In this document: one piece after another, positions 34,781-44,245 of the stretch
Numbering within the stretch: position 1 is the stretch's first letter
Layout: every line of letters starts with the position of its first letter
Notes under the pieces: model-generated
Seen by the model: the letters and a program-made list of their open reading frames with translations, nothing else
The model's database searches: none
What the model was told of the DNA's origin: nothing
Assembly: GCA_964569695.1 (NCBI GenBank)
Contig: CAZMUA010000006.1
Coordinates: forward strand, 1-64,000
Length of the DNA: 64,000 nt
Reading direction: 5' to 3'
Source of the DNA: UBA8106 sp964569695
GTDB taxonomy: Bacteria; Acidobacteriota; Vicinamibacteria; Vicinamibacterales; UBA823
Translations under genes and position numbers: made by a program

Positions 34781-36421
34781 ATGATTAGGTTTCTGAATAT
34801 TAAGCATCTTGCAGTGATTGACACGCTTGAGATGGAGCTTGAGCCGGGCTTGACCATCCTTACGGGTGAGACGGGCGCTGGAAAGTCTATTCTCATTGAA
34901 GCGCTCGGTTTATTGCTGGGTGAGCGAGCTTCCGCTGAGTTGGTGCGCACCGGCGAGAGTGGGGCAGTGGTGCAGGCTGTCTTCGAACATGGGGATGGTA
35001 GCAATACGATTGTGCGAAGAGAAATATCTGTCCAAGGAAGAAGTCGAGGATTTATTGATGACAACCTTGTGACAGTGGCCGCGCTTCGTGAATTTGGCGC
35101 CGGGGCAATCGATTTGCATGGTCAACATGATCACCAAGCGCTTCTGAATTCAAAAACACATATCGACTTTCTAGACGCCTATGGTGATTTGGGCAATAGA
35201 CGCCTCGACGTTGCCACTGCGTTTAAGAGGCTGCGTGCGATTGAGGCTCAAATTCAAGAGAGCACTATCAGCGATCAGGAAAGGGAAGCTCGAATTAGCA
35301 ATTTACGTTTTCAGCTTGAGGAGATTGATGCAATTAATCCACAAACTGGTGAGGATGAAAGTTTGGGAGCGATTCAGCAAAAACTAGCTCACGCTGAAAC
35401 AATTGTGCGTTTGTGTCACGAGATAGAGCAAGTGTTATATGAAGGGAACCGCGCGATTCTTGGTGAGTTATCGAATGTGTGGAAGAACGTAGAAGAGCTT
35501 GCCGAATTCGAACCAGAATTCGGACAACATCTGCAGGCTCGTGACAGCATTAAATCGCAACTTGAAGAACTCGTGTTCGCCTTGCGCGATTACGCAGGCA
35601 GTATTGACACTTCACCTGAGCGCCTTCAGGAGGTGGATGAGCGTCTGGCAGCTCTACAGCGCTTAAAAAAGCAATACGGTGGTGGGTCGTTATCAGTGCT
35701 GCTGGAGAAGCGTGACGGCTTCCAGGAAGAGCTCAGTCGTTTGGATTCCAAGACGGCTCGGTTGTCGGAACTGCAGAAGTCCCTTGATGATGCCAAACGG
35801 GAGTACCTAAAAGTGGCTAAGGGTTTATCTCAACAACGTAAGAAGTGTGGCTCGAACTTAACAGTAAAACTTATGAAACTCTTGTCCGAGTTGGCGATGG
35901 AGAATACGAAATGTGATTTTCAGTTTGAAGAAAACGATTCATTGGAGAAGGACTGGAGTGCGCGTGGTTTAGATGTCGGGGAATTGTACTTATCTCCAAA
36001 TGCGGGTGAGGCTCTTCGACCGCTCGCTAAGATTGCATCGGGAGGAGAGTTGTCCCGTGTCATGTTGGCGTTGAAGACACTAGCGTCGGCAGATGCCCAC
36101 GGCAAGACGCTCATATTTGATGAAGTTGACAGTGGAATTGGTGGGCGAGTGGCAGATGTTGTCGGGCAAAGGTTGCAAGAACTAGGCGAACGCTTTCAGG
36201 TACTGTGTGTAACCCATCTTCCTCAGATTGCGGTTTATGGGGCGGCCCATTACGAAATATCGAAAAAGGTATCAGAAGGTAGGACAGTGACCTCTGCGCG
36301 CATGCTAAACAACAAAGAGCGTATCGACGAGATTGCACGTATGATGACAGGACGGAAGGTTTCGGATCGGGCGAGGCAGAGCGCTCGTGAATTATTGAGC
36401 GATAAAAAGAGTGCTGACTAG
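34781..36421 (+). CDS. recN: DNA repair protein RecN
   Basis: 546 residues, typical of this SMC-like ATPase acting in double-strand break repair. N-terminal Walker A GETGAGKS at 29-36; long coiled coils (about 150-360) separate it from the C-terminal head with ASGGELSRVMLALK and Walker B TLIFDEVDSGIGG near residue 444. Divergent from tolQ. miaB follows after 38 bp in the same direction. Confidence 0.96.
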   Translation: MIRFLNIKHLAVIDTLEMELEPGLTILTGETGAGKSILIEALGLLLGERASAELVRTGESGAVVQAVFEHGDGSNTIVRREISVQGRSRGFIDDNLVTVAALREFGAGAIDLHGQHDHQALLNSKTHIDFLDAYGDLGNRRLDVATAFKRLRAIEAQIQESTISDQEREARISNLRFQLEEIDAINPQTGEDESLGAIQQKLAHAETIVRLCHEIEQVLYEGNRAILGELSNVWKNVEELAEFEPEFGQHLQARDSIKSQLEELVFALRDYAGSIDTSPERLQEVDERLAALQRLKKQYGGGSLSVLLEKRDGFQEELSRLDSKTARLSELQKSLDDAKREYLKVAKGLSQQRKKCGSNLTVKLMKLLSELAMENTKCDFQFEENDSLEKDWSARGLDVGELYLSPNAGEALRPLAKIASGGELSRVMLALKTLASADAHGKTLIFDEVDSGIGGRVADVVGQRLQELGERFQVLCVTHLPQIAVYGAAHYEISKKVSEGRTVTSARMLNNKERIDEIARMMTGRKVSDRARQSARELLSDKKSAD

Positions 36422-36459
36422 CGAATAAATAGCGAATATCTAAGAGGAAGACGAGTAAG

Positions 36460-37788
36460 GTGCCAAGAAGATATCGAATCGAGACCTTTGGTTGCCAGAT
36501 GAATTTTCATGATTCTGAGCGTATGGCCGGTTTGCTTGAACAGGCCGGTTATGAGTCGGCTGAGTCTCAGGATGACGCAGACCTCATAGTTGTTAACACC
36601 TGCAGTGTTCGAGAATTAGCAGAAGAGAAGCTGTTTAGTCGTTTGGGCGAACTTCGTAAAAACGATCCTGATGATCGGCAAACAGTTGCGGTGACTGGAT
36701 GTGTTGCCCAGCAGGAAGGAAAGGATATTCTTCGTCGATCTTCTAACGTGGATGTTGTTGTCGGCACCCAGGCTTTGCAGCAGTTGCCGATGCTCGTGGA
36801 TCAATCTCTCAAGAATGTGCAGCCTCAGGTTGATATTAACCCCTACGAAGATGTGTCATTTCCTCTTGGTGTGGCGAGACGGAATGACCCTGTTAAGGCT
36901 TACGTCAACATTGTAGAAGGGTGTAACGATTTTTGCGCATTCTGCGTAGTGCCGTATACACGTGGTCACGAACGGATGCGGTCTTCGGCTGAAATTCTTG
37001 CAGAAATTAATGAAGCTGTGCAGAGCGGCCGGAAGGAAATCCATTTACTGGGTCAAATCGTTAACCATTATCAGGCCCCAGATGACAGCGGATGCGACTT
37101 CCCTGAGTTGTTAGCGCGGGTTCAAGGGATTGACGGAGTTGAACGGATTCGCTTCGCTAGTCCACATCCAAGGCACGTTACCTCGAGAATGATAGGAGCG
37201 ATTCGTGATCTTCCGAGTGTCTGCAAACACCTGCACTTGCCAGTGCAATCTGGATCAACGCGAATTCTGTCGAACATGCGACGGAGATACACCAGAGAAA
37301 TCTATCTTGAACTCGTACAGGAGATTCGTGAGGCCATACCAGGAATAGGAATCTCTACCGATGTCATCGTTGGGTTTCCCGGTGAAAGCGAGGAAGACTT
37401 TCAGGAGACCTTGTCGCTGACATCCTTGGTAAGGTTTAATTCGATGTTCTCGTTCAAATATTCGGAGAGACCCTTTACGAAAGCTGCGAAAAGCTTGCCA
37501 GAAACTGTCTCGGCACAGGCGAAGACAGAGCGAATTGTGAAACTGCAAGCCCTTCAGGGTGACATTCAACACAAAATCAACCAAGACCTTGTTGGTGTCG
37601 TCGAGGAAGTGCTCGTAGATGGGAGTAGTCGGAAGCGGGCGACCGAACTTTGTGGTCGAACGACGGGCAATACGGTCGTTAATTTCCCAGGCGCTTCAAG
37701 CATGCAGGGCAGTACGGTTCCAGTTCGAATTCAGCGAGCTGGTCCACACAGTGTTTGGGGCGAAATTGTTGAAGCAGATCAAGCTTAA
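36460..37788 (+). CDS. miaB: tRNA-2-methylthio-N6-dimethylallyladenosine synthase
   Basis: 442 residues. A methylthiotransferase that modifies A37 of tRNAs reading UNN. The N-terminal UPF0004 domain holds Cys12 (FGCQMN), Cys48 (NTCSVRE) and Cys81 (TGCVAQ) for the auxiliary cluster; radical SAM cysteines are Cys155, Cys159 and Cys162; a C-terminal TRAM domain follows. The motif usually written LLGQNVN reads LLGQIVN here (Ile200). Start is GTG with a GAGGAAG site upstream. Confidence 0.95.
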   Translation: MPRRYRIETFGCQMNFHDSERMAGLLEQAGYESAESQDDADLIVVNTCSVRELAEEKLFSRLGELRKNDPDDRQTVAVTGCVAQQEGKDILRRSSNVDVVVGTQALQQLPMLVDQSLKNVQPQVDINPYEDVSFPLGVARRNDPVKAYVNIVEGCNDFCAFCVVPYTRGHERMRSSAEILAEINEAVQSGRKEIHLLGQIVNHYQAPDDSGCDFPELLARVQGIDGVERIRFASPHPRHVTSRMIGAIRDLPSVCKHLHLPVQSGSTRILSNMRRRYTREIYLELVQEIREAIPGIGISTDVIVGFPGESEEDFQETLSLTSLVRFNSMFSFKYSERPFTKAAKSLPETVSAQAKTERIVKLQALQGDIQHKINQDLVGVVEEVLVDGSSRKRATELCGRTTGNTVVNFPGASSMQGSTVPVRIQRAGPHSVWGEIVEADQA

Positions 37789-37855
37789 GAAAAAAAGTCT
37801 TGTCCGACGAGTAGTTAACAAGAACTAGGGATTGCTTGAGAGAGGCTGTAAAGCT

Positions 37856-38341
37856 ATGCAGATTGAAATGACTATCAAGAGTCTGATGTTTGATCCAGTT
37901 ACAAATTTACCGATCATCATTCTTCGAGACAAGGATGGTCATCACCTGCTTCCGATTTGGATGGGAGTGTTTGAAGCGAACGCGATCGCGCAACAAATTG
38001 AGAATGTGACAAACCCTCGACCTACGACGCACGACCTATTAAAGAATGTGATTGAAGATCTAAATGCAGACATTAAAAAAATTGTTGTGCATGACCTGAA
38101 GAACAACACATTTTACGCCTTCCTCTATCTTGAAGTGAATGGTGATGTCGTGGCTATTGATGCAAGACCGAGTGATGCAATAGCTCTGGCATTGCGGGCG
38201 AGCGCGCCAATCTTTATTGATAAGAAGGTTATTGAAGACGCGAAGAAAGTCGACCTTGTGCCTGATAAAAACGATTCTGAACAACTGCAACAATGGCTTG
38301 CCAATCTCACTCCTGAAGAGTTCGGCAAGTATAAAATGTAA
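37856..38341 (+). CDS. Bifunctional nuclease family protein (DUF151)
   Basis: 161 residues from ATG 37856; an in-frame TTG lies 24 bp earlier. The DUF151 pattern is clear: FDPVTNLPIIILRD, LLPIWMGVFEANAIA and the VAIDARPSDAIALALR signature, here about residues 97-112. Members of the family are called bifunctional DNase/RNase in plants; the bacterial role is uncertain. Highly basic and acidic patches alternate in the C-terminus. Confidence 0.88.
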   Translation: MQIEMTIKSLMFDPVTNLPIIILRDKDGHHLLPIWMGVFEANAIAQQIENVTNPRPTTHDLLKNVIEDLNADIKKIVVHDLKNNTFYAFLYLEVNGDVVAIDARPSDAIALALRASAPIFIDKKVIEDAKKVDLVPDKNDSEQLQQWLANLTPEEFGKYKM

Positions 38342-38370
38342 GCCTTTTTTGGGTATTTACTCCTTGAAGC

Positions 38371-38399
38371 TTGACAGCGTATTAGAGCATTCTTAGAAT
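38371..38399 (+). promoter_or_regulatory. Sigma-70-type promoter for parA-parB
   Basis: Consensus -35 TTGACA at 38371-38376, 17-bp spacer, -10 TAGAAT at 38394-38399 (5 of 6). Predicted transcript start near 38406, about 60 bp before the parA ATG. It is the best promoter match seen in the window. Confidence 0.75.
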
Positions 38400-38468
38400 A
38401 CCAAGCGTTTAGCCGACTTGATATTTGGATTGGGTTGGCTTGCTGCGAGAGCTGACCGTTTGGTTTCT

Positions 38469-39230
38469 ATGATCGTTGCGATTGCTAATCAGAAGGGCGG
38501 AGTAGGGAAGACCACAACCGCAATAAATCTATCGGCAGCATTAGCACTTCGAGGCCATAAAACTCTCCTCATTGATTTAGATCCTCAAGCGAACAGCACG
38601 ATCACATTTGTTGACGTGCAAGCTAAAGAGATTACTAAATCCGTCTACGATGCGATTGATGATAGTGACTGTTCTCTTGCCGATACGATTCTAGAATCGA
38701 CACAGGAAAATCTTTTTGTTGCCCCGTCGAAGATTTCACTAGCGAAGATTGAAGCGAAACTTGTTGGTGAAATGGATTCCCATTTTCGACTCAAAGACCG
38801 GATTGCTCCACTTCGGAAAAAATATAAATACATTGTGATCGATTGCCCTCCAGCGCTGGGTTTGTTGACTGTGAACGCGCTGGTTGCCGCAACGCATTTA
38901 CTTGTACCTATCCAATCTTCATATTTTGCCTTGGAGGGGACGGACGACTTACTCGAGACTATAGAAAAGGTGAGATCTAGAGCGAACTCAAGTCTTCGTT
39001 TGCTTGGCGTGGTGATTACTATGCATGACAAGAGAACTTCCTTGGGGAGAGATATTAAAAAGCAGATCAAGAAAGTGTTCGGAAAACAGGTGTTTCGAAC
39101 GGTAATTTCAAAAAGCGTGAGACTTGAAGAAAGCCCAGCCTACAAGGAGTCAGTCTTTAAATTTGCCCCACGATCATCAGGGGCAAGTGAGTATTACAAG
39201 CTTTGCGAGGAGGTGATCGACCGTGCCTAG
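38469..39230 (+). CDS. parA: ParA-family partition ATPase
   Basis: 253 residues from the ATG at 38469, which begins the family's N-terminal MIVAIANQKGGVGKTT; in-frame codons upstream to 38418 are unlike the family. The deviant Walker A (KGGVGKTT) with the signature Lys, Walker A' (LLIDLDPQANST) and Walker B (YIVIDCPPALG) are intact. It drives chromosome or replicon segregation together with ParB, whose start it overlaps by 8 bp. Confidence 0.94.
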   Translation: MIVAIANQKGGVGKTTTAINLSAALALRGHKTLLIDLDPQANSTITFVDVQAKEITKSVYDAIDDSDCSLADTILESTQENLFVAPSKISLAKIEAKLVGEMDSHFRLKDRIAPLRKKYKYIVIDCPPALGLLTVNALVAATHLLVPIQSSYFALEGTDDLLETIEKVRSRANSSLRLLGVVITMHDKRTSLGRDIKKQIKKVFGKQVFRTVISKSVRLEESPAYKESVFKFAPRSSGASEYYKLCEEVIDRA

Positions 39231-40047
39231 AAGGGGACTTCCACAATCGGCAAAAATGCGACATGACGAGCACTACGTCGATTCATTGGCGACTAAAGGT
39301 GGTCGACCAATTGGTCGAATCGTGCCAATTGAAGAGGTGGATCCAAATCCAGATCAACCAAGACAAGTCATGGGCGACTTATCAGAACTCATGGCGTCAG
39401 TGCAAGAGAAGGGCATCATTGAACCGCTGATTGTCCGAACAAGAAACAGTCGGTATCAGATCATCGCGGGCGAGCGACGTTACCAGGCCGCGGTACGAGT
39501 AGGACTCAAGGAAGTTCCGGTCGTCGTGCGAGAGATTGACGATGCGGAAGTTATGGAGCTTGCCCTCGTTGAGAACATCCAACGAAAAGATCTCACAGCG
39601 TTTGAAGAAGCCGAGGCGCTCGACTCACTCGTCGATCAATACAATCACACGCATGAAATTCTTGCGAAGCGTTTAGGAAAATCTCGCACGTCGATCACTG
39701 AATCACTTGCGTTGAATAAAATGCCAAACGATGTGAAGAACTTATGTCGGCTGGCCGACATTAACTCGAAGTCATTGCTTCTTCAAGTGGTTAGAGAAAA
39801 AGATGAAAACAAGATGACTGCGTTGATTGAAAAAATAACGCGCGCGGGTGGTATCACTCGAGAGGAAGCAAGAAAACAATTTGGTAAACCAAAAAGTGGG
39901 CGCGCACAACCGTTTGTGTTTCAACATCGCGACACGGAAGGAAAGTTTCAACTGAAGCTGCAGTTTAAAAAATCGCGAGTCAGTCGCGAAGAGTTGATCG
40001 TAACACTTGAAGCGATCGTTGATGAGTTACGAGGTGGGAATAAATAG
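39223..40047 (+). CDS. parB: ParB-family partition protein
   Basis: 274 residues from a GTG overlapping parA by 8 bp. N-terminal ParB/Srx CTPase domain includes GERRYQAA (box II, usually GERRWRA or GERRYRA) and ENIQRKDL (C patch). A helix-turn-helix region (HEILAKRLGKSRTSITESLALN, about 145-165) should bind parS; the C-terminal dimerisation domain is about 200-270. No consensus parS (TGTTTCACGTGAAACA) is visible in the window. Confidence 0.93.
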   Translation: MPRRGLPQSAKMRHDEHYVDSLATKGGRPIGRIVPIEEVDPNPDQPRQVMGDLSELMASVQEKGIIEPLIVRTRNSRYQIIAGERRYQAAVRVGLKEVPVVVREIDDAEVMELALVENIQRKDLTAFEEAEALDSLVDQYNHTHEILAKRLGKSRTSITESLALNKMPNDVKNLCRLADINSKSLLLQVVREKDENKMTALIEKITRAGGITREEARKQFGKPKSGRAQPFVFQHRDTEGKFQLKLQFKKSRVSREELIVTLEAIVDELRGGNK

Positions 40048-40118
40048 CGTGACTGCCTAAAGAGTTTTCCGAGGCATCCATAGGGTAAGCGGCTTCGAAA
40101 GATAAAAGCGATCATGGC

Positions 40119-40136
40119 TACGGTCGGTCTACCGTA
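40119..40136. repeat. 6-bp inverted repeat downstream of parB
   Basis: TACGGT (40119-40124), loop CGGTCT, ACCGTA (40131-40136). No T tract, so it is not a standard terminator; it lies in the 216-bp gap between parB and the next gene, where I see nothing else. Confidence 0.25.
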
Positions 40137-40263
40137 CGCATTCCGAATTTCGAATCAAAAACCAGTAGGGAAGTTTTGTGTGAGAAGTACGACACGAGAC
40201 TCTCTTTTTTGGGTTGGTCGGCGCAAGCGTTAACCTATTGCTGAGTTCACTGGGGGTTGTTTA

Positions 40264-40908
40264 TCAGTCATCTGGCGACCCATTCTTTGTTGTCATATTC
40301 TTAATTTCAATCGCGCAGTAAACTATCCATATTAAGAATATGGACTCAATTATTCGCTGCAATAATCCAACATACTGTGAGCTTAGGTCAGAAAGTGAAA
40401 GAGAAACAAATAGAGAGCTAGCTATTCCGCAAGTTATTGCTATTACAGATAATCTGTGATGGCTAGGCGAGTGTTTTAAACCCAAGCCAGCAATCATCAG
40501 GCTTATCGGAACAAATATATAAGTCAATAAACCTGCAAGGTTGTGAATTATTTGAGACAGACTTGGGTCTATGAAATTTTTATTGCAGCCAACATCACAG
40601 GGAAATATTCCAGTAAATATTGTGGCAATTCCGTAGAACACTCCAAGCCCATAGAATCCAACTTTAGTTAGTTTTGAGGGCTGAAACTTCTTGAGCGCCA
40701 CAAAACAAAAAACCGCGATAAGTATTCCACTTGGGATATAACCAAAAAGCCTCAGTGCTAGTCCATGTTTAGTGCCCCTTGCATCGGACTCACTTATGAA
40801 TTGGCTTATTAAGTTGTAGTCTTCGATCAGAACCCCACCAATAATTGCTGGAATAGCGAATAGACTAACGCCGAGTGTGCCTATAAGGAAAACAGTTTTA
40901 TTATTCAT
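40264..40908 (-). CDS. Integral membrane protein, DUF998-like
   Basis: 214 residues, six predicted helices. Features of DUF998 include the N-terminal FLIGTLGVSLFAIPAIIGG, the FISESDARGTKHGLAL loop and IFPCDVGC. The family has no established function. The gene is noticeably AT-richer than its neighbours (parB, lptF-G) and stands alone in opposite orientation, which suggests insertion. Its stop is within a region with no other feature. Confidence 0.72.
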   Translation of the reverse strand: MNNKTVFLIGTLGVSLFAIPAIIGGVLIEDYNLISQFISESDARGTKHGLALRLFGYIPSGILIAVFCFVALKKFQPSKLTKVGFYGLGVFYGIATIFTGIFPCDVGCNKNFIDPSLSQIIHNLAGLLTYIFVPISLMIAGLGLKHSPSHHRLSVIAITCGIASSLFVSLSLSDLSSQYVGLLQRIIESIFLIWIVYCAIEIKNMTTKNGSPDD

Positions 40909-41040
40909 GTCGCGGATCTTGTTTCACCTTTAATCTAGTGTAGCCCTGGCGAACTATAGTTGGATTTTGAGGTGGCGAGCTGAAAAAGTGACGTTGTTTG
41001 GCGAATCCACAAAAGCAGGCGTGTTTCTGTTTATTTGTGA

Positions 41041-41069
41041 TTTACAATAGTTAACATAATATACATTAT
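41041..41069 (+). promoter_or_regulatory. Weak promoter candidate for the LptF-LptG gene
   Basis: TTTACA (41041-41046), 17-bp spacer, CATTAT (41064-41069), in an AT-rich 221-bp intergenic stretch about 60 bp before the ATG. Matches are partial; the call is tentative. Confidence 0.3.
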
Positions 41070-41129
41070 CAGACTCTATAAATATACGGAATCAGGCATG
41101 GTTAGGACTTTCATGCGCTTCCCCATGTT

Positions 41130-43454
41130 ATGGTGTCTTCAGTGTTTAAGATTCTTGACCGCTATATTCTCAAGGAAATACTTCCACCTTTCCTGCTTGG
41201 TCTTCTGATCTTCACTTTCATTCTGTTGATCCCGCCACTAATGGAAGTGGCTGAGAGCCTGATTGCTAAAGGTGTCGGTGGTTGGACGATTTTGCGTTTA
41301 ATGCTGACCCTGGTTCCTCAGGCTCTAGGCATAACACTTCCAATGTCGTTATTGATAGGTATTTTAATCGCATTTGGTCGTTTGTCTGGCGATCGCGAAG
41401 CCGTTGCTATACAGGCCTGTGGGATCAGTACAAGGCGTCTACTGCGACCCGTCCTATTTATGGCTGGCATAACGGCAGTCATCACAAACTACGTGCTGGT
41501 ATCAGCGTTGCCCGATGCCAATCAGACGTTTAGAGAGATTACCTATTCGGTCATTGCCTCAAGAACGCAGGACGAGGTGAAGCCGAGAGTTTTCTATGAA
41601 GACTTCCCCAACATCATCCTTTATGTCCGTGACGTGTCAGTGGACGGTCAGCTCTGGCAGGATGTATTTCTGGCGGACACCCGTAATCCTGAACGGCCAG
41701 AAATCTTTGTCGCTAGTCAAGGTCGGATGCTGTTGAACAAAGAGCGCCGCCAGGTATCGATTATGCTCAGCTCGGGCACTCGTCACGAGGTTGCTCCTCA
41801 TATGCCTGAGGAGTATGAGATCCATGAGTTTGAACGAATGGTTATGGCTCTGGACCCAGAAAGTGTCTTCCCTGAAATTGGTCCCGAGCGTGGCTATCCA
41901 GAATTGACCATTTCTGAACTTCAAGTCGAGTCTGAAAGATTACGCGATGCTGGAGAGTCTCCCCATCGACCAATAATGGAGATCCACAAGAAGTTTTCTA
42001 TTCCTTTCGCTTGTTTTGTTTTTGCGTTTATTGGTCTTGGATTGGGAGTGAGTCATCGGAAAGATGGCAAGTTGGCCAGTTTTGTTTTGGCCATAGGTGT
42101 GATTTTCTCCTATTACGTCGTCATGTATATCGCAGAGGCTCTAGCAAAAGGTGGTCAGGTCTCACCTCACCTAGCGATGTGGCTACCTAACGTCCTTCTT
42201 GGTATTCCAGGCGTGTTATTACTGTACGGACGTCAAACTAGCACTGAACGCCTTGGCAGCTTGCCCTTGGTTCTCTACTTGAAACGCATTCTGGCAACTT
42301 TCGTGAATCAGTTTCTAAAACTTCGAGGTAAGCGAACAAGTCATACGCCTCGAACGTTTGAACTGTTGGCGTTTAAGCTCAATCTCTTAGATCGGTACAT
42401 AACCCGTCACTATTTACGCGTTGTCGGGCTTTCCTTTTTCGGTCTTATAGGTATTTTCTATATTGCGACATTTATCGATTTGTCGGACAAGTTGTTTAAA
42501 GGTCAGACGTCGGGCGGGGTTCTTCTTGAGTATTTCTGGTTTGCGACTCCTCAGTACGTTTACTACGTGCTTCCAATTTCTGTGCTTATTGCGACATTGG
42601 TTACGATCGGGTTATTAACGAAAAGCTCAGAATTGACAGTCATGAAAGCTTGTGGAATCAGCACTTATCGGACCGCGGCTCCTCTTATTTTTTGCGGTGT
42701 GATTGGGAGCGCCCTGCTTTTCGGTATTGGCGAAACAATTCTTGGCTCGGCGAATCAGCGTGCAGAAGCAATCCGCCATGTTATTCGAGGTGGATCGCCT
42801 CAGACCTTTGACGTGTTGAACAGGAAATGGTTTGTGGCACCTAATGGAGCCATTTATCATTACGCCTTTTTAGACCCCGATTTAAAGGAAATTCACGGTC
42901 TATCTAAGTATGAATTTGGTTCCGAACAATGGGCCTTGGCGAAGAGAACATTCATCAATAGGGCTTCTTTCAATGATGGCTGGGAAGGAACGTCAATCTG
43001 GGTTCGGCAATTCGACAATGAATTCAATCTAATGCCCTACACAAGAACCGAACAAGGCAGCCTTTCTTTAGAACCACCTGAGTTTTTTGTTACCGAACAA
43101 CCAGATGCGGAACGGATGAGTTATCGCGAGCTAGAACGATATATAGCCGAACTTCGCACAAGCGGTTTTAATGTCGTCCAGTTGACGGTCGACATGCAAC
43201 GAAAATTATCGTTTCCTTTCGTTACTGTGGTTATGACTTTGATCGCTGTTCCATTTGGGGTATTGGGTGGAAAACGAGGTGCGATGTATGGAGTTGGTAT
43301 CGGACTCATCCTGGCGATCGTTTACTGGGTTGCCATTAGTATTTTCGGCGCAGTAGGGAGTGCTGGTTTGCTCACTCCAGTACTTGCCGCGTGGGCTCCG
43401 AATATTTTGTTTTGTGCTGGAGCAGGGTACCTATTGCTTTCAGTTCGCACGTGA
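41130..43454 (+). CDS. Fused LptF-LptG LPS export permease
   Basis: 774 residues, about twice one permease. The first half starts FKILDRYILKEILPPFLLGL and has the LptF pattern PQALGITLPMSLLIG...LSGDREAVAIQACG. The second half restarts at about residue 413 (LNLLDRYITRHYLRVVG) with LptG-like YVYYVLPISVLIA and SSELTVMKACGIS. Each half carries three plus three membrane helices around a periplasmic beta-jellyroll domain. With LptB (25.4 kb) it should form the LPS exporter. The two permeases are usually separate genes, so the fusion is unusual. Confidence 0.9.
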   Translation: MVSSVFKILDRYILKEILPPFLLGLLIFTFILLIPPLMEVAESLIAKGVGGWTILRLMLTLVPQALGITLPMSLLIGILIAFGRLSGDREAVAIQACGISTRRLLRPVLFMAGITAVITNYVLVSALPDANQTFREITYSVIASRTQDEVKPRVFYEDFPNIILYVRDVSVDGQLWQDVFLADTRNPERPEIFVASQGRMLLNKERRQVSIMLSSGTRHEVAPHMPEEYEIHEFERMVMALDPESVFPEIGPERGYPELTISELQVESERLRDAGESPHRPIMEIHKKFSIPFACFVFAFIGLGLGVSHRKDGKLASFVLAIGVIFSYYVVMYIAEALAKGGQVSPHLAMWLPNVLLGIPGVLLLYGRQTSTERLGSLPLVLYLKRILATFVNQFLKLRGKRTSHTPRTFELLAFKLNLLDRYITRHYLRVVGLSFFGLIGIFYIATFIDLSDKLFKGQTSGGVLLEYFWFATPQYVYYVLPISVLIATLVTIGLLTKSSELTVMKACGISTYRTAAPLIFCGVIGSALLFGIGETILGSANQRAEAIRHVIRGGSPQTFDVLNRKWFVAPNGAIYHYAFLDPDLKEIHGLSKYEFGSEQWALAKRTFINRASFNDGWEGTSIWVRQFDNEFNLMPYTRTEQGSLSLEPPEFFVTEQPDAERMSYRELERYIAELRTSGFNVVQLTVDMQRKLSFPFVTVVMTLIAVPFGVLGGKRGAMYGVGIGLILAIVYWVAISIFGAVGSAGLLTPVLAAWAPNILFCAGAGYLLLSVRT

Positions 43455-43486
43455 GCAATGCTTCTTTTAGTCAAGAACTAAACTCT

Positions 43487-44245
43487 ATGCCGCTCGTTCT
43501 TCTATTGCTTGCTCTAACACTGCACTTCCCTTCCATATTGGATGATCGAAGCATTGATCAAGTATTTTCAAAGTATGAGTTGACTGGAACGATTGTTGTT
43601 TCCTCAATAGAATCGAATCAATCAGTGATTCACAATAAGACTCGAGCCGCGACGCCCTATTCGCCGGCTTCAACTTTCAAAATCTTCAATAGCCTTATTG
43701 CACTTGAAGAGAATCTAGCCAACAACAAAGACGAACTATTTGTTTGGGACGGCACTCCGAGATCTATTGAAAGTTGGAACCAGAACCACACCCTAAAAAG
43801 TGCGTTCATGGCATCTTGCGTATGGTGCTATCAATCCTTAGCAGAGAAAATTGGACAAGACAGATATAGAAAACATTTAACTACTGCTGGATTCGGTTCC
43901 TTGAGTAAAGTTTTTAACGTGACTGAGTTTTGGCTTGATGGTTCATTAAGAATTAGCGCTGCAGGTCAAGTTGACTTTTTAAAACGACTCATCGGTCGGA
44001 GCCTGTCATATTCAGCGACGTCTTACGAAGAATTGCAGAATGTTATGCTGAGAGAAGAAACCAGTAGTTATCAGTTAAGGGCGAAAACTGGCTGGACTGG
44101 ATCAATTGGTTGGTTTGTGGGTTATGTTGAGACTTCGGATGACACGTGGATTTTTGCGTTGAATGCTGATGTAGTGGATGTAGAACGAATGGCACTCCTC
44201 CCGGAGATCACAAAAGAAATCCTTCTGGCTAAAGGAATTATTTAG
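43487..44245 (+). CDS. Class D (OXA-type) beta-lactamase-like protein
   Basis: 252 residues from ATG 43487, which begins a short hydrophobic signal (MPLVLLLLALTLHFP). A GTG overlapping the lptF-G stop (43451) is an alternative. Class D active-site elements are present: Ser62-x-x-Lys65 (STFK), Ser110-x-Val112 (SCV), the WLDG omega-loop segment at 149-152 and Lys200-Thr-Gly202. The usual YGN/FGN motif reads FGS at 136-138. Class D enzymes acylate on the first Ser and need carboxylated Lys65. Substrate range cannot be predicted. The end overlaps the convergent PHP gene by 4 bp. Confidence 0.88.
   Translation: MPLVLLLLALTLHFPSILDDRSIDQVFSKYELTGTIVVSSIESNQSVIHNKTRAATPYSPASTFKIFNSLIALEENLANNKDELFVWDGTPRSIESWNQNHTLKSAFMASCVWCYQSLAEKIGQDRYRKHLTTAGFGSLSKVFNVTEFWLDGSLRISAAGQVDFLKRLIGRSLSYSATSYEELQNVMLREETSSYQLRAKTGWTGSIGWFVGYVETSDDTWIFALNADVVDVERMALLPEITKEILLAKGII

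Noticed and set aside
38371..40263. Replication origin next to parA-parB
   Set aside because: No dnaA, gyrB, DnaA-box cluster or parS consensus was seen here.
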